A stretch of 64,000 nt of DNA from Edaphochlamys debaryana (lineage: Eukaryota; Chlorophyta; Chlorophyceae; Chlamydomonadales), in the NCBI GenBank assembly GCA_016858145.1, contig JAEHOE010000209.1:67001-131000 (forward strand). The letters run 5' to 3'. The notes under the pieces are model-generated. The model had not been told where the DNA came from. It searched no databases and saw nothing but the letters and a program-made list of their open reading frames with translations. A program made the position numbers and the translations under genes. This document shows, piece by piece, positions 1 through 19,900 of this stretch. Every line of letters begins with the position of its first letter. The stretch's first letter is position 1.

Positions 1-1051
1 GCAAGGCGTTCCGGCGCTTTGCGCTCTGTCCGTTATGCGGGGAACGTGAGCAGCGGGAGCACCATGAGGCAGGCTAAGAGCAATGTAAGGGTCCAGCTGG
101 GGTCCAGCCGCACCACTCCCGAAGGTCGCGCCATGCCGACGAAGCGTGTGCGCCTACCTAGGCTAGCGCCTGTGCGTGCATACTCCCAGTCGCGTCGCGT
201 GGGTATGGAAGTGAGCGATTGTGCCTGCCGTCGTCCCCAGTCGCACCGGGTCAGGGTGAGTTGGGGTGGAAGGGGGACCGCAGGATGAGGGGCGGAGGGG
301 GTTGCCGGGCAGAGTGCCGTGTCGCACGGCCTTCCACGACGCGGTCCACCGACCTCAGGCCGCCTGGCCGCTTGTGATGTAGTTTGCGCACTAATTTGCT
401 CTCTGTATCGATCGTTTCAACCTGACTCCATTTCTGCCGAACCGCTGCCCGCGAGCGCGTGTCTAAAGTCTTTTTAGACACTTCTGCGCGGGCAACAGCA
501 ACGGGCGTGCGGTTCATATCTCACAGGTGCTATGCGGGGGCAGTAGGGACGCGGGCCTGGGCAGTTCGTGGCTCGGCAGGCACGGCAGGGTTGATTTGCC
601 GTGCGCGGTCCCCGGCCGTGCGCGGTCCCAGTGGCTCCCCTTGTCAAGTACTCACATAATATATGGTTTAGAGTGGTTTGGCGGGGGCGTATGCCAACAC
701 CCAACCCCCAAAACCCGACCCCCGAGCCATCATCACCTCTCCCCTCTCTGGCTGGCAACTCGAGGATTCCTCCGGCCTGCATGCCGGTCTTCGTAGACTG
801 AGAGTGCTACATGACGCGCAGGGTCTGCGGTTGCTGGATGGGCAGCTACGCCAGCTCCTTGGGTGAGGCTGGCAGGGGCTAGGTTATTTTGGGCAACCGG
901 GGGGGGGGGCGAGGCTGGGTGCCAGGGCTTTGCCCACTCGGCTGCCGGGTATTGCTGCCTCAATCGCCCTTCCTTTTATGCCTGTGCGGCGTCCCGCTTG
1001 CTCTGCCGGCCCCGGCCCCGACCTCGGCCCAATCCCCAGCCCGGACTTCAG

Positions 1052-2404
1052 CGTCCAAATCCGTGTCCATCATCCGGTGTACCCTTGACGGCGAGAAGGA
1101 GACTTGGCGAGTCACGTTCGAGAACGAAACGGACTTCAAGGTATGCAAGGGCAAGGCGTACCCAGGTCTTACAAGGGCGGGGCGGGCATAAGGTTCACAG
1201 CGGGGGGCAGGTCCTTCTAGTCCTTCCCAAGCTCATCAGGGCGAGCCAGAGGGTTTGCAGTCACATGAACACGGCTTTAAAGCAGGGGCAGGCACGGTAT
1301 GGGCACACGGATAGCCGCACACTGGTCGGCGGCCCACGACGCACTGGGTTCCTTGCACCCACCTGGCGCAAGCACGCCACGGCTCCATCACCCCCCCCCA
1401 CCACCACCGCTCGCGCGTGCAATGCCAACGTGCATCTTGCCCTCACCCCCCTGCGTATCCTGCACACGTAGGACTTTCTGACGAGGGCCTCTGCCGTTGG
1501 CTTCATAGACGCATCGGCACAAGGAAAGGAGATCATTCTCATAAACCATGGGGACGACGTCGAAGACGGCAAGGTGTGCTGGCTGGGGGCATGGGCGTAC
1601 GTGGTTAAGTGTCGTGTGAGCTTGGGAAGCGAATGTGCGGTGAATAGCTGGCCGGTGACTCTTGCCGCCCTCTTGCTGCTCTCGGACGCTTGCAGACCTA
1701 CCGTGTTGCCTCGTTTTGGGGGGATGGGGCCAGCTGGGTAAGCCCTCTGCTGCAGCGGCAATGCCGCGTATGCAACCCAGCGCAGGGAGCATAGCTCCAC
1801 TACTCACCGCTCCGAGAAGAAGCGCTCGTAATGAGCCGTGACCATGTACACCCACCTAGATAAACTGCCGTTGGTTTGTTCCCCAATGACGCACACCTTG
1901 CTCCAGGATACGGAAGATGAGGTAGATGAGGAGGACGCGTCTTCCGTCATCGAGCCTTCGCTGCAAATCCTGCGAGACTCCAACGGCAGGGACGACGCGC
2001 GGTTCAAGGGCAAGGTGCGTGCGGGCTGCGGGCTGCGTGACCTTGCAAGCTGCTTTCGGTTTTGCGTGTCGCATGGACGGTTTGATACAAAGACCTGTCA
2101 AGGGGGACATGGTTGGCGAAATGGGCCCAATCAGCCCTCCTCCGGGTGCGTGCAATTGCATGTTTCGTCACATGTCCCCCGCTGGTTTGCGGGCGCCATG
2201 CAGGGGGTCGTGCAGGCCTTCGTGGCGGGATTTGCGGGATCGACTGCATCTCAGTCCATGCCCAGCGTGCGGCGGGCGTGCGCGGAGCAAAAGGTGAAGC
2301 TCTACAGGCGCCATGGGCGCAGCCTCTGCCCCTCGGCGGCTTGCATGAGGCCGGTGAAGCGAGTGGCGGCGGCACCGATGGCCACGCTGCGCATGGTTAT
2401 GTGA
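1052..2404 (+). CDS. Unrecognised multi-exon protein, 3' part of gene (tentative)
   Basis: No family is recognised. Coding-like segments are joined by plausible splice sites in matching phase: about 1052-1140 (contains TLDGEKETWRVTFENETDFK), 1472-1573 (contains GFIDASAQGKEIILINHGDD), 1907-2014 (acidic, begins DTEDEVDEEDASS) and 2204-2404, ending at TGA. Exon ends at 1140, 1573 and 2014 are all AAG followed by a GT donor, and all are phase 0. The first segment's acceptor is not fixed. A possible earlier exon ending at 862 (contains LHAGLRRLRVLHDAQGLRLL) does not join it in phase, so the 5' part is unresolved and the gene may begin before the window. The middle exons read like a small acidic soluble domain. 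No membrane segment, signal or catalytic motif is seen. The gene could be degenerate. Confidence 0.35.
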
Positions 2405-3683
2405 CGGATAGGATTGGGGCGGCTTCAGGACTCGCGCAGTCGGGCGCAACTTGTCGCGTATAAGGTGGCCACTGGTTATAGGGAGGGGGGGTGAGAGCTT
2501 GTGGTAGGTGGCAGACGGTTATCGGGGGCTAGAAGCGGTAGGGTGGACTACCGCAGTCGGACCAGCCACGTTTCATTTGATGAGTGGATGGTCATGGGGA
2601 GGGTTGAGCGCGTGTGTGTGGAGGGGGGGGATGCAGAGTTGCATGGCTGGCGGCGGGCGGGGAAGCGCCAAGGGATGGAGAACTCAATGCTGCGAGTGTA
2701 ACGGTATGTGTGAAGGATGGGGAGCGCGTGTGAACGTGTTGTGCGCTTGGGCCGCAGTGTGAGAGGTCGAATGGCTCGTGGCTGGCCCGCCCTGAGCGGC
2801 TAGCCAGCCCCAACGCCCTGGATGCCGCGGTACCCTGGATGCCGTTCCGGAGGATGTTGATTGGCGAGCCCTGGTATGGCATTCATTTACATGACCGCGC
2901 ATACGAGCCGCTTGCAGTGGCGAACGGCCAGTACGGCAAGGATGACGAAGCCGGTACAACCTGGAGGACGGCAAGCCTCGACCGAGTGGCTCGGCCCCTA
3001 TCCCCCGTCACGCCGCATGTTGACCACACCTCCCGGAAGCTGCAGCATGCATATGCAACCCGCCGAACGCGTCCTTATCCCGAATCCCGCCTTGTGAAAG
3101 CAATGTTTCGTGGCATGTAGTCAGTACACATGCGTCACATGCATCCATGCGCAGCCCAGAACCACCAGCCGCAGGCAGCTGCCTCGTCCACGCCTCCAAG
3201 CCTTCACGCCCTCACCGCCGCCTGCATGCTCGTCCTTCACCTGCCTCTGCATAAGCGCCTTCACTCCCGCTCGCCACCTCCAACCTGCTCGCCCCACGCC
3301 CCTCGCTCGAGATGAGTGTTGGGTGAAACGCATGCCCCGTCCCGCTCGGAGCCTGCTTCGCACCTGCCCTGCTTCGCATCAAAATTAGCTAACCCGCCCC
3401 CGTATGCCTCACCCGCAACCCCGCACACGGTACGCAGCTGCCAGCATCCGCGCCATGCTGCGCTCAGCCGTGCTGCGGCAGTGCTGGTGCGTACTGCGCC
3501 GGCGCGTGCCTGCGATCTCGAAGTCCCACGACGGTCCGCTCGCCACCTGTGCCCTACTTCCCCATCGGCCGGCCCCTGAGTCAATGTTCGCGTAGAGCGC
3601 GCCCCACCCCCGTCGTCGCCGTGCCCCTATCACCGTGAGCAGCCGTGCTGCGCCCCCACGTGCTGCGCCGGCTAGTGCTGCGC
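2405..3683. other. Stretch without a convincing gene
   Basis: The sequence has several short open frames but no pair with matching splice phases. One stretch near 2839-3115 reads well in two frames (for example MLIGEPWYGIHLHDRAYEPL in one and a short acidic peptide with DAVPEDVDWRALVWHS in the other), so it could be an eroded exon of the gene to its left. Nothing else is supported. Confidence 0.3.
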
Positions 3684-6600
3684 TCAGCCGTGCTGCGCCC
3701 CCACGTGCGGCGCGGGCGCGTGCCTGCCCCACTCGAACACCAGCTCTGCATGCCTCAGCACGGGATGCAGATGCGCGTGCCGCGCCCACAGGTCCCCAAC
3801 CGCCGCGTAGAAGCGGGCGTGGTACTCATCCACCACCGCCTGGGGCACCGTGATGGAGGCGGCGGCGGCGGAGGGGCCAGAGGAGGCGGAGGAGGGGCCG
3901 GAAGAAGAGGAGGAGGGGCCGGAGGGGGAGGAGGGGCCGGAGGGGGAGGAGGGGCCGGAGGGGGAGGAGGGGCCGGAGGGGGAGGAGGGGCCGGCGGGGG
4001 AGGAGGGGCCGGAGGGGGAGGAGGGGCCGGAGGGGGAGGAGGGGCCGGAGGGGGAGGAGGGGCCGGAGGGGGAGGAGGGGCCGGAGGGGGAGGAGGGGCC
4101 GGAGGGGGAGGAGGGGCCGTGACGGGTGTGCTGCCGGCCGCGGCCCGCGTGCTTGCGCTGACGGCAGTCTGCCCCGCCTTCACCCCCTCCTGCAGCTCCA
4201 GCCCCAGATCCAGATCCAGACCCAGCCGCGGATCCAGATCCAGATCCGCCCGTCGCGGCGCTCAGCAGGCGCTGGCGCTGGCTCTCCCACCCTCGCGGCG
4301 GCGGCAGGGGCCTGCCCAGTACGTAGATGAGGGGGTTGCGCAGCGGCAGCGTGGTGACGGCCCAGCGGCCCGCCAGCAGGAAGGGCACGGGGAAGCCGAT
4401 GCGCTTGTAGGAGGCGCGCTGGAGCGAGGGCGCGGACACGATGTTGCGGAGCTGGGGGGGAGGGAGGGGGGCGGAAGGGGCGGAGGGGGCGGAGGATGGG
4501 CGCAGGGTGCAGGTGGGGTGCAGACCAGTTCCGTAAGACGGGAATCAGGGGCGCAGAAGGGACCATACGGTATGCCCTGGAGGTGCATGCATCCAAAAGT
4601 TTGACGAGAAGCCCACCTGGAGCGTCTCCCCCAGTGCCAGGACGGGCACCAGCCACGCGCCCTCCTCCAGCGCCAGCCGTACGAAGCCCTGGTGCCCGCC
4701 GTACACCACGACCTGGTGCCGTACGACAGGCTGCGCGACGGGTCGCACGACAGGCGGCGTCGGTTGCAGCCCAGGCACCCCCTCCTGCTTCTCCGCTGTT
4801 CCCTCGCCCTCGCCCCCGTTCGGCCTCCTGCTCTCCTCCCGCTCCCTCCCCTGCTCTTTCCCCTCCAGCTTCCCAGCCGGCGGGGCCGTCCCAAGCGGCC
4901 CCAGCGTGACGGGCGCGGCGGCCGTCCTGCAGGCCGCGGCGGCGGCGGCGAAGGCGGCCGCCGCCGCTGCCGCCTGCGAGCCCCGCTCCGGGAAGGCCCG
5001 GTCTGCGTAGACCAGCTCGGCCTGGCCCCCGGGGCACAGCAGTACGGCACCCGTGTCGTGGAGGGCGCGGCGGAAGGTGGCGCGGGTCACCTGCGCGTGG
5101 TGGTCGGTTGGTTGGTTGGCTGGTTGGGCGGGTAAAAACGGGTAGGGGCGTGTGTGTGCGCTTGTACGGGGCATGGTCTCGCCGTTCGTCAACGCTGTCT
5201 CCTTGTGCTCATCCGCGGACAGGCAGCTGGCCCAGCCTCAGGGGTCGCCGCCTAGCGCCCAGTCCCCAGCGCCCCCAGGCCCCAGCCCCTCGCCCCTCAC
5301 CCTCTGCCCCCAGCCCGCAGCCCGCACGCGACCCTTCGCAGCCCACCTGCCGGAACCCCGCCCAGCCCGCAATGTCCCGCAGGAAGGGCGCGTGGTGCAC
5401 GATGGAGGCCGTGAGCGTTACGATGGTGGTCCCCGGGAAGGCGGCGTGGACCGAGGGCATGAGCGGCACGAAGCCCGCGCCCGTGGGGAAGAGCCCGTGC
5501 GGGTGGAACCCCAGCACGAAGCGCCGCCTAGTGCCTGGAACGCTGCCGCCACTGCTGCTTCCGCTTCCGCTTCCTGTGCCGATACGCGGCCGCTCCACTT
5601 CCTCTGCGTCCCTGTCGCCCTGCTCGTCATCCGCCTCCGCCTCCGCCTGCTGCAGGGCCTCCGCCTCGTCAGCGGCCTGCTCCGCGGTGCCCTCGAAGTC
5701 CCTCACCACCACCAGCGCCCCCGCCCACCAGGCCAGAGAGGACTCCACGTTCGCGCTGAACCAGGCGCACAGGCCCTCCCAGCGCCGGCCGCCTGGGGGG
5801 AGGGAGCAGAGCGGAGGGTGGGCGGGCGTCAGTGGGTACATGAGGGGGCGTATTCCGATTCCCGAATCCCGATCCCAACCTTGTGGGATTGAGCCTCTGC
5901 GATACATAACTTCCCTTCAGCCAACCGCTGACCTGTGTGCGCCGGGTTGCCCCGCATCGTGATCGCATAGTACGGCAGCAGGAAGGCGGCTACGGCTTGT
6001 ACGGCACGCGTGGGCGGCAGCAGTACGAACACGGCTGCCACGCAGGAGAAGAACACGTGCAGGGGCAGGTACATCATGACGACGGGGAAGACGAGGCCTG
6101 CGGGCAAGGCGGGCAGGAATACCGCTGGCGTCAGGAGCTCATCTCGCGAACGCCAACACCGCTGAGGATGCGCGAACAGCAGGACAGAGGAAAAAACCGA
6201 CAATGGGTGAGGATGGCAGGGTTAGCCCTGGCCACAAGACCCGGGCCCCGCTTCAGGTCATCCCGTCACGCGCTTGAGGGCACGCGTGAGGATGGCGGTG
6301 TCACGCCACACGAGACACGACCCGACCCCGCCTCAGGCGATTGTGCAATACAGCCACGGGCACGTGCACGCACCCGCAGCTCGGCCCAGCGCGGCCCTGG
6401 GGTGGACTATGACGGGCAGGAGCAGGCGCTGGGCGCTGCGGCGGTGCTGGAAGGTGAGGATGGACACGCCAAGGGTCTGGGGGGTCAGGGGGTACGGTAG
6501 GCAGGGGCCAGAAGAGTGAGTGCTGGGAAAGCGCAGCGGCAAGGGCACTTGTAGGTGTTGAGGTTAGCCCCCCTTCGGGGTTCGTGGCCCCTCCCCCTTC

Positions 6601-8817
6601 CCCCCGTCCCCCCACGGCCCCCACCAGCTGCGTCGCCATCATGAGCAGGCCCGCCGCCAGGGCCCAGCGCCGCAGGCAGTAGCCCACCCCCGCCACCAGC
6701 TGCCGGGCCAGCACCAGCACGGCCACCACCGTGGCGCTGAACAGGGTCCAGCCGATGGCCTGAGAGGGAGGCAGGCGGGGCAGAAGGGGGGGATGCAAGA
6801 GTGGGAAAGGCAAGGGTAAGAGGTCCAGCCGGGAGGAGAGGGCCGCCAGAAAGGAATGGAGGAAATTGGAACCAGTACGCGCAAAGAAGGACGCAGGTAA
6901 GGGTGCAGGGCTATCGCAGGATGTGTGTCCTGAATGCCAGCCCCTGTGTCGCCACGCACCTGAGTGGCCACGAACACAGAACCCCCCTGGAAGGGCTGGA
7001 AGAAGCGCCAGGAGGGGCCGGGCTCCACCGCCGCCTCGTCAGCAGCCACCTCGTCCGGCCCCGCAGCGGCAGCATTGGGCCCAGGCCCCGCTCCAGGCCC
7101 TGAGGCCGGCCCCGCGTTCGGTTCAGCGGGAGCCCGGGCCGGCTGGGCCCCTGCGGTAGCCCGGGTGCTCATGACGCCGTCACCACCAGATCCGTGGCTG
7201 CGGGCGGCCTCGTCTCGGCCGGCCTCACTGGTTGTCCCGTTGGCTTGGTGGGACCCAGCTTTGCAGCTGCCGTGACCAGCTTCGCCACCGCCGCCGCCGC
7301 CGCCACCTCCACCGCCGCCGCCACCTCCGCTGGCGCCGCCTCCGCTGCTGGCCCTCAGCATGGCGGCTCCTGCGCTGGTGGCGGCTCCAGCGCAGTGGCG
7401 CAGGTGGCCCCCCAGGCCGTGGGTGCTGCTGGCGCCGATGAAGACGCAGGAGAGCGCAAGGAGGCAGTAGAGCACCCTGCAGGTGGCAACGAGGGGCAGT
7501 TGAGTGGAGGTATTGCTGACCTGCCCTGACCAAAGCCGTTGGACCGGGGAGGAGGCAGCGGTAACAACAACTCAAGCGTGTGGTGCAGATTCTCGACTGC
7601 CACTCATTCCCCGCCTTGACGGCGCGTCGGTAAGTACCATACCGTAACCCTCTGAATAAAGCGACGTCTCCCGAATCCCCGGCCCTGAAGCCTGAGCCCC
7701 CCCAGCAGCCCCCCACCTCGAGGGCGTGTCGGGCATGTGCTCGGCCGCCAGGAGCAGCAGGCAGCCCGTCAGCGCCAGCGCCCCGCCCATGAGGCACACC
7801 AGCAGGCTGGACAACCGGGGCGCCAGGACCTGGGAGCCAGGGAGGGGGAGGGGGTGGAGGGGGGTTGTGGGGTTGCGGGGCGGGGTGGGGTTTGGGTGTG
7901 GACGGGGCGGATGTGGACCGGTTGCTGCTGAGGGAGGCGGGGGGCTGCGGTACAACAGGCATCAGGGGAGTCAGGAGCGCCTAGCAGCTAGCACGGCCCC
8001 ATGGCCCCGTGCACGCTGACATCCTGCTGCGGCCCGTGCACTTGGTCCCCCGCAGACTGAGCCCCAGCGCCCTCTGCCGAGTGGAGCCCCTTCTCTCCTG
8101 AGCAGCCCAGCTGAGCCCCTTGCCAGATTCAGCGGTGCGGCAAGTACAGGAACTAAGGACTCTTCTCGCCTGCTGTTGGGTTGCGGGGTGCTCGCTGGCG
8201 TGGGTGTGGTGCCGAGTAGCATGGCGTCGGGGCCCAAGATGGCCGGCCTTCCCAGCGTCAGGAGTATTATCTCGACGTTCGAAGACTAGCAGGCCTTTGA
8301 GTAGGAAGAGCTCGCCCCACAGGCTCGATACGACTGCTGCCCCTGACGCCGCGTCGAGATGGCTGAGGGGCAGGCTCGCGCGTCTGCCGAAAGGCCATTG
8401 CCCCGTGCCCGAGGCCCACATCGACGCAAGTATGGGCAGAATCATAGCAACTGAAGCTGACCATAGTCCCTGCGGTAGCATCGTTGGGGCGTGCGGCGTG
8501 AGGAAGGACCGGGCAGCTGCGCCATGCGCAACATCCGACGCATCTTCCCCGGCATCCGGGGCGGGCGACGCCAGCAGGCACCAGACGAGCCTCACCCATC
8601 CGCAGACGAGGAAGACAGCGTGACGCCGGCCGTGCTGGAGCGGGAAGAGGAAAAGGGCCTCGCGAGCCCAAGGCCTCTGCAGGTTCCGCTGCAGGTGCAG
8701 GAGGTAGGTGACGATGTACGCGGCGAGCAGCGCGACTGTGACGGGCTTGGCGGCAGCGCTGGTGCTAATTACAAGCTCCGCGACGATTGCGTCAGCTCGG
8801 CCGAACGCGCTCTCCAT
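3684..8817 (-). CDS. DGAT2: DGAT2-family acyl-CoA:diacylglycerol acyltransferase with long membrane N-terminus
   Basis: Catalyses the last step of triacylglycerol synthesis, acyl transfer to diacylglycerol, presumably in the ER membrane. Nine exons close in phase: 8817-8596, 7829-7717, 7476-6960, 6759-6625, 6476-6374, 6097-5933, 5792-5347, 5090-4617 and 4451-3684, giving about 980 residues. Family marks are the active-site HPHG in FVLGFHPHGLFPTGAGF (about residue 513), a glycine-rich VLLCPGGQAELV, and HQGFVRLALEEGAWLVPV followed by LGE. The C-terminal PLRNPLIYVLGRPLPPP and DEYHARFYAAVGDLWARH match the usual end of DGAT2. Typical DGAT2s have 320-400 residues with one or two N-terminal spans. 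Here several hydrophobic segments in exons 1, 2, 3 and 4 precede the usual membrane hairpin, with Gly/Ala-rich linkers between them. A Pro/Ser/Gly repeat interrupts the C-terminal part. The ATG at 8817 is the first in a clear membrane-protein frame. The exon 1 donor and possible extra exons between 8596 and 7829 are the weakest part, and a separate upstream gene is not excluded. Confidence 0.82.
3905..4120 (-). repeat. 18-bp tandem repeat coding Gly-Pro-Ser-Ser-Pro-Ser
   Basis: About twelve head-to-tail copies of GGGGCCGGAGGGGGAGGA (+ strand) lie inside the last DGAT2 exon. One unit is altered so that Ser becomes Ala. On the coding strand it adds a run of GPSSPS units between the GRPLPPP motif and the terminal helix. 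The period is a multiple of three, so copy-number change keeps the frame. The G-rich strand is a candidate G-quadruplex former. Confidence 0.9.
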
Positions 8818-15646
<6,829 letters not shown>

Positions 15647-16989
15647 GGGCTCACGGACGGGGCCGCGGGGCTGGGGCTGGCCAGCGGGCTCGGAGCGGGC
15701 TGGGGTGGGGCTGGGGTGGGAATAAGTTGTGGGGGCTGGGTGGAGTGGACGATTTTGGCCCTGGAGGAAGGGCGAGGGGCAAGGGGCGAGGAGTAATAAA
15801 CGCGGCGGATGGACTGACTGGACTGAGCGACTGCAACTGACCGGTACTTGACTCAGACTTGACGCATGGACTGACCGATTGCTTGCGAAGATTGAGTGAC
15901 CTATCGACGGACCTATCTATCCGTGACTTTGAAGCTAGACGAGCCGGTAGGTGCAGGACGGCGCACCGGCGGAGCGTGGACTTGTACCTCGACTACCTCC
16001 GCGCTTGTTTTGGTGTGGCTCGAGAGGGCCTGAGCTATTGCAGCTTGTTTGGTGGCGACATCCCAAGCCGCGGTGCAGGGCACGGCGAGGCAAAGAGGCT
16101 GCGAGATTGCACAGTGAAGTGGCTTCGGACCCTCGTGATCGAGCAATCGAGCATGGCTGTGTAACTGATGATCTGGACACGTGGCTGTACGGTACTGCTG
16201 TGGGACGCCCATGCGTGGGGGCTGCCATTGCCTCTGCCCTCCGCAGAGTCAGCACGCAGACCGGATCGTGATGGGACAGGCCTTGGATTACAGGAGCGGG
16301 GAGCCTTCCTGCGCCCGTCAAACCTCAGTTCACAGTTGGAGTCCCTTGCTGCCAAGCAGCTACCTCCTTAGGAAGTTCAGCTTTCACACAGTCCTCGTTC
16401 GTTCTCCATTTCTGGTGGCCCCATCGGGCTTCACCACTCTCTAATTAACGCTCCCAGCCACCCTCCGCCCGCAAGCCGGCACCCCCTTGCCTCCAGTCGG
16501 TCGCATTATTTGCCTCGGCAATTCACCCAGAGTGCTGCTGACCGCCAGTTCATGATAAGCCCATACGGCCATACCCCTGTCAGCACACGCCTGTATTGTC
16601 GTACATCGTACAGCTCCTGCGTACATCAGTCCCTGACCAGCGGCCACGAGGGCCCGTCTGGGGCCCGGCCCAGACCCCGCGGTCCCCGCGGATCAGCAAA
16701 GCCAGGAATGTTAGCACCACCCCACGGGTTCCTCTGCACGGGTCACCTCCAGGAGCCATCTTCACCATCTCCCTCGGCAGAGGCCCCAACGCCCTCCACG
16801 CCAGCCCGCGGCTCGGCCACCACACAGTTGCAAGACTAGGACCCACCCGTTCGGGGTTCCCGGACCAGGCCGGACGGACAGGGTCCGGTCCGGGCAGCTA
16901 GCGCCAGCCGAAACGCGGCTCTGCCGTTCAAGAGCCGCCGTGTGCTGCCGTACAGCACCTGCCGTACAGGAGGCGGCTCATCCCTGGCG
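15647..16989. other. 3' untranslated and intergenic DNA between convergent genes
   Basis: The region lies between the stop of the kinase gene (+) and the stop of the ATG14-like gene (-), so it should hold both 3' untranslated regions. Open frames here are short and do not resemble neighbouring coding sequence. Confidence 0.5.
16160..16164 (+). terminator. Candidate TGTAA polyadenylation signal
   Basis: TGTAA is the usual poly(A) signal of Chlamydomonas-type algae. This one lies about 515 bases after the stop of the upstream kinase gene. The pentamer is short, so chance occurrence is possible. Confidence 0.35.
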
Positions 16990-19900
16990 TCATTTGCTGA
17001 AGATGGACCGCACCCGCTCCAGGGACATGGCGGGGGGCCCAGGCAGGCCCTGGCTCAGGCCCGCCAGGGGCCCACGGCGGGTGGCGGGCGCGGGCCCACC
17101 CCGCAGCGATGACGATGCGTCCGTGAACATGGCCCGGGTCCAATGCTCCACCTCGTCGGGCTGTGGGGGCAGGTGGGGGTAGGAGACAGGATGAAAGGCA
17201 TCTGAGTCGACACTAGACATAAGTCATTCTTTAGATTGACAAAGTCCGGATGGGCCGTGATATAAAGGCATCAGTGCAGTGCTCCACCTCGTCGGGCTGT
17301 GGCGGGCAAGCGGTCGGCGTCAAAGGCATTCTATTCAGCACGGTAAGGAGCAGTCCAGGCATAGCCGTCAATCCAAGGCCTCCACCCAGCACACGGTCCA
17401 GTCAGCATGCGCTGCAAGGGCGCAGCACATATAGGGCCCCGCAGCCCGCAGCAGCCGGCCGCCCAGCCCCACCTGAGACGGCGGCGGCGGGAGGAAGGGC
17501 GCCTGGACGACGTCCCACCCGTCCTCCTCCACCTCCTCCGCCTCGTCTGCAAGCCAGGGTCAGGGAAAGCAGCATCTGAGCTCGGTCTGCGATAATTAGC
17601 TGGCCCCACGTCCCTACCGTACGGTACCTAGCCCCACGTAACCCACCTTACGACTCCTGCCCCGACCCCACAACACCCCACCTCGCCCGCTCCACCCTGC
17701 GACCCCAACCCCAACCCCAACCTAACGCCCCCGGCCCCGGCCCCGCCCCTCCCCATCCCTACCCCACCCATCCCCACCCCCTCACCGTCGTGCTCCGGCC
17801 CGCCCCCGCCGTCGCCGTCCCCGGGCCCCGCCCCCACGCGCAGGTCCCCCGACCCGGGCGCCGCCAGCACTGCCGCCTGCGCCGCTGCCAGTACGGCCGT
17901 GGTGGCGGGGTCGGGTCGCAGAGTGGCGCACAGCACCACCAGCCAGCCCAGGGGGCCCCAGCCGGGGGGCAGCTGCAGGCCGAGGGAGTTGACCTGGGGG
18001 TGGGTGGGGTGGGGGAAGGAGGGTCGGGGGGTGGGGGAGGGAGGTTTCCAGGCAGGAAGGGGAAGGCATAGGGGGCTCCAGACTGCATGCCCAGGCGCAT
18101 CAGATACGAGTGCCGTGACCGGCCGGATCTGCCGTACCTTGTCCCGCGCAAAGCACGCCACGCTCCGCAGCAGCATGTCGTACGCGAGCCGCAGGTCGGA
18201 CTGGCGCTGCCGTACGAGCGCCTCGTCCAAGTGCCGGTCGCCCGACCCGTACCCAACCCCTGCCGCGCCGCGGAGGGGAAGGAAAGGTGCGTGAGGGGAA
18301 GCTTCAGACCGGTACCCCCACCCCCGTCTGCACCCTCCCCGGACTCGGCCCACGCCCGGACCCTCCCTCCTTCCCTTCCAAAAGCGCTCCGCACCTGCCC
18401 CCAGTGCCCCCGATGCAGGGGTGGCCGACACTGCCCGTGTGAGCGCCGAGAAGGCCGCCGCCGCACCCGACTGGGCGGGGCCGGGCGAGGCGCCGGGGCT
18501 CAGCAGCCCGCCCGAACCCCACGAAGTGGGGCCGCGGACCCTAGGGGCGGAAAGGGGGCACAAAAGGGGGTGAGTTGAGGACAAGCAGGGGGGCAAGCGG
18601 CCTACAGGACTTTACCCCGTGCGGCACAAGCACGCGTGAAGCAGAGGTGCGACTCCAAAGGCTCTAGGCCGAGCTCCACGCGTCCAAGACTCTGGCACCC
18701 TGTCGTGAAGCCGTTCAGTAGGGAAAACCAACCACTAGCCACTGATATATTCTGACCCCACAATTTACTCTATACTCTCCCGAAGATAATTCTTCCCCGA
18801 AAACCCCGCAACCCACTTGGCTGCCAGTCCCGGGAAGGGGTTGCTCAGCGCCGCGCCCACCACCGCCGCCGGCCCGCCGCCGCCCTCCTCCATGAAGAGG
18901 GGCAGTCGGGCGTTGGAGGAGGAGGGGCGGCGGTTCCAGAAGGAGTGCTGCTGCCACACGACACTGGTGGAGCCCTGTGGGCGGGGGGCGGGGGTGGAGG
19001 GGGGAGGATGACCCCGAAGCGAAGGGATGAGAGGGGCGAGGGGGCAGAGACCAAGCCGGAAAGGAGGAGGGGCCAGCTAGGTGTGTAAGCTTCAACCTCC
19101 GTGCCCTAGGTAGGACCCCCCCTGCTGTGTCCCTTGCCGCTTTGGGCACGAAACCCGAGCCGCCAGCCTGGTCCCGCACCTGGAAGCTATCTCACCCCCC
19201 GCACCCCTTAACCGCGACCCCCAATCCCCAATCCCCAACCCCCAACCACCCTGACGCGCCTGGAAGCTCCCTTCGTGCAGCAAGGGCCCCAACTTCCCGT
19301 CCTCCCTCTCAGTACCAACCGCTAACCCCCAACCCCCAACCGCCCTGACGCGCCTGGAAGCTGCCTTCGTGCAGCACGGGCCCCCCGCAGTAGGTGGCCA
19401 GCAGCTCCACCAGCAGCAGCAGGTAGCCCAGGGCGGAGGAGGTGGCCTGGCGGGGGCGGAGGGGGGTGTTTGAATCTGAGAAGCGGGAGAGCGTCTTAAC
19501 GCCTGCGCCAGGAAAGCTTAGCTTGCGATGGTACATACCACCGAGAAGGCGGAGGGGGGTGGGAGGGCGTGTGTGTGTATGCGTCGGCACGGGGCACGGG
19601 GCGGGGAGGCCCGCTCAACACCACCAAACCCAGATGCAGACCCTGACCCAGATCTGGATCCAGATCCACCCACCTCGGGCTGCTGCGCCATGAGGGAGGA
19701 CACGGAGGCCGCATCCGGGAGCTTGAGGTTGCAGATGGTCACCTTGGGGGGGGGGGAGGGGGGTAGGGAAGGGGAAGGGAGGGAAGGAGGGGTCAATGAG
19801 GGTTGCGTGGGGCCATATGGGCAGACGGCCCGGCTGGCCTGCCTACTCCTGACGTGCGGAGGATGGGTGGCAGCACTGGGCGCAGGTCGCGTCCGGGTGG

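Noticed and set aside
3645..4604. 319-codon Gly-rich frame on the + strand
   Set aside because: It is the complement of the DGAT2 C-terminal exon and its 18-bp repeat. The - strand frame has conserved DGAT2 motifs and proper splice sites.
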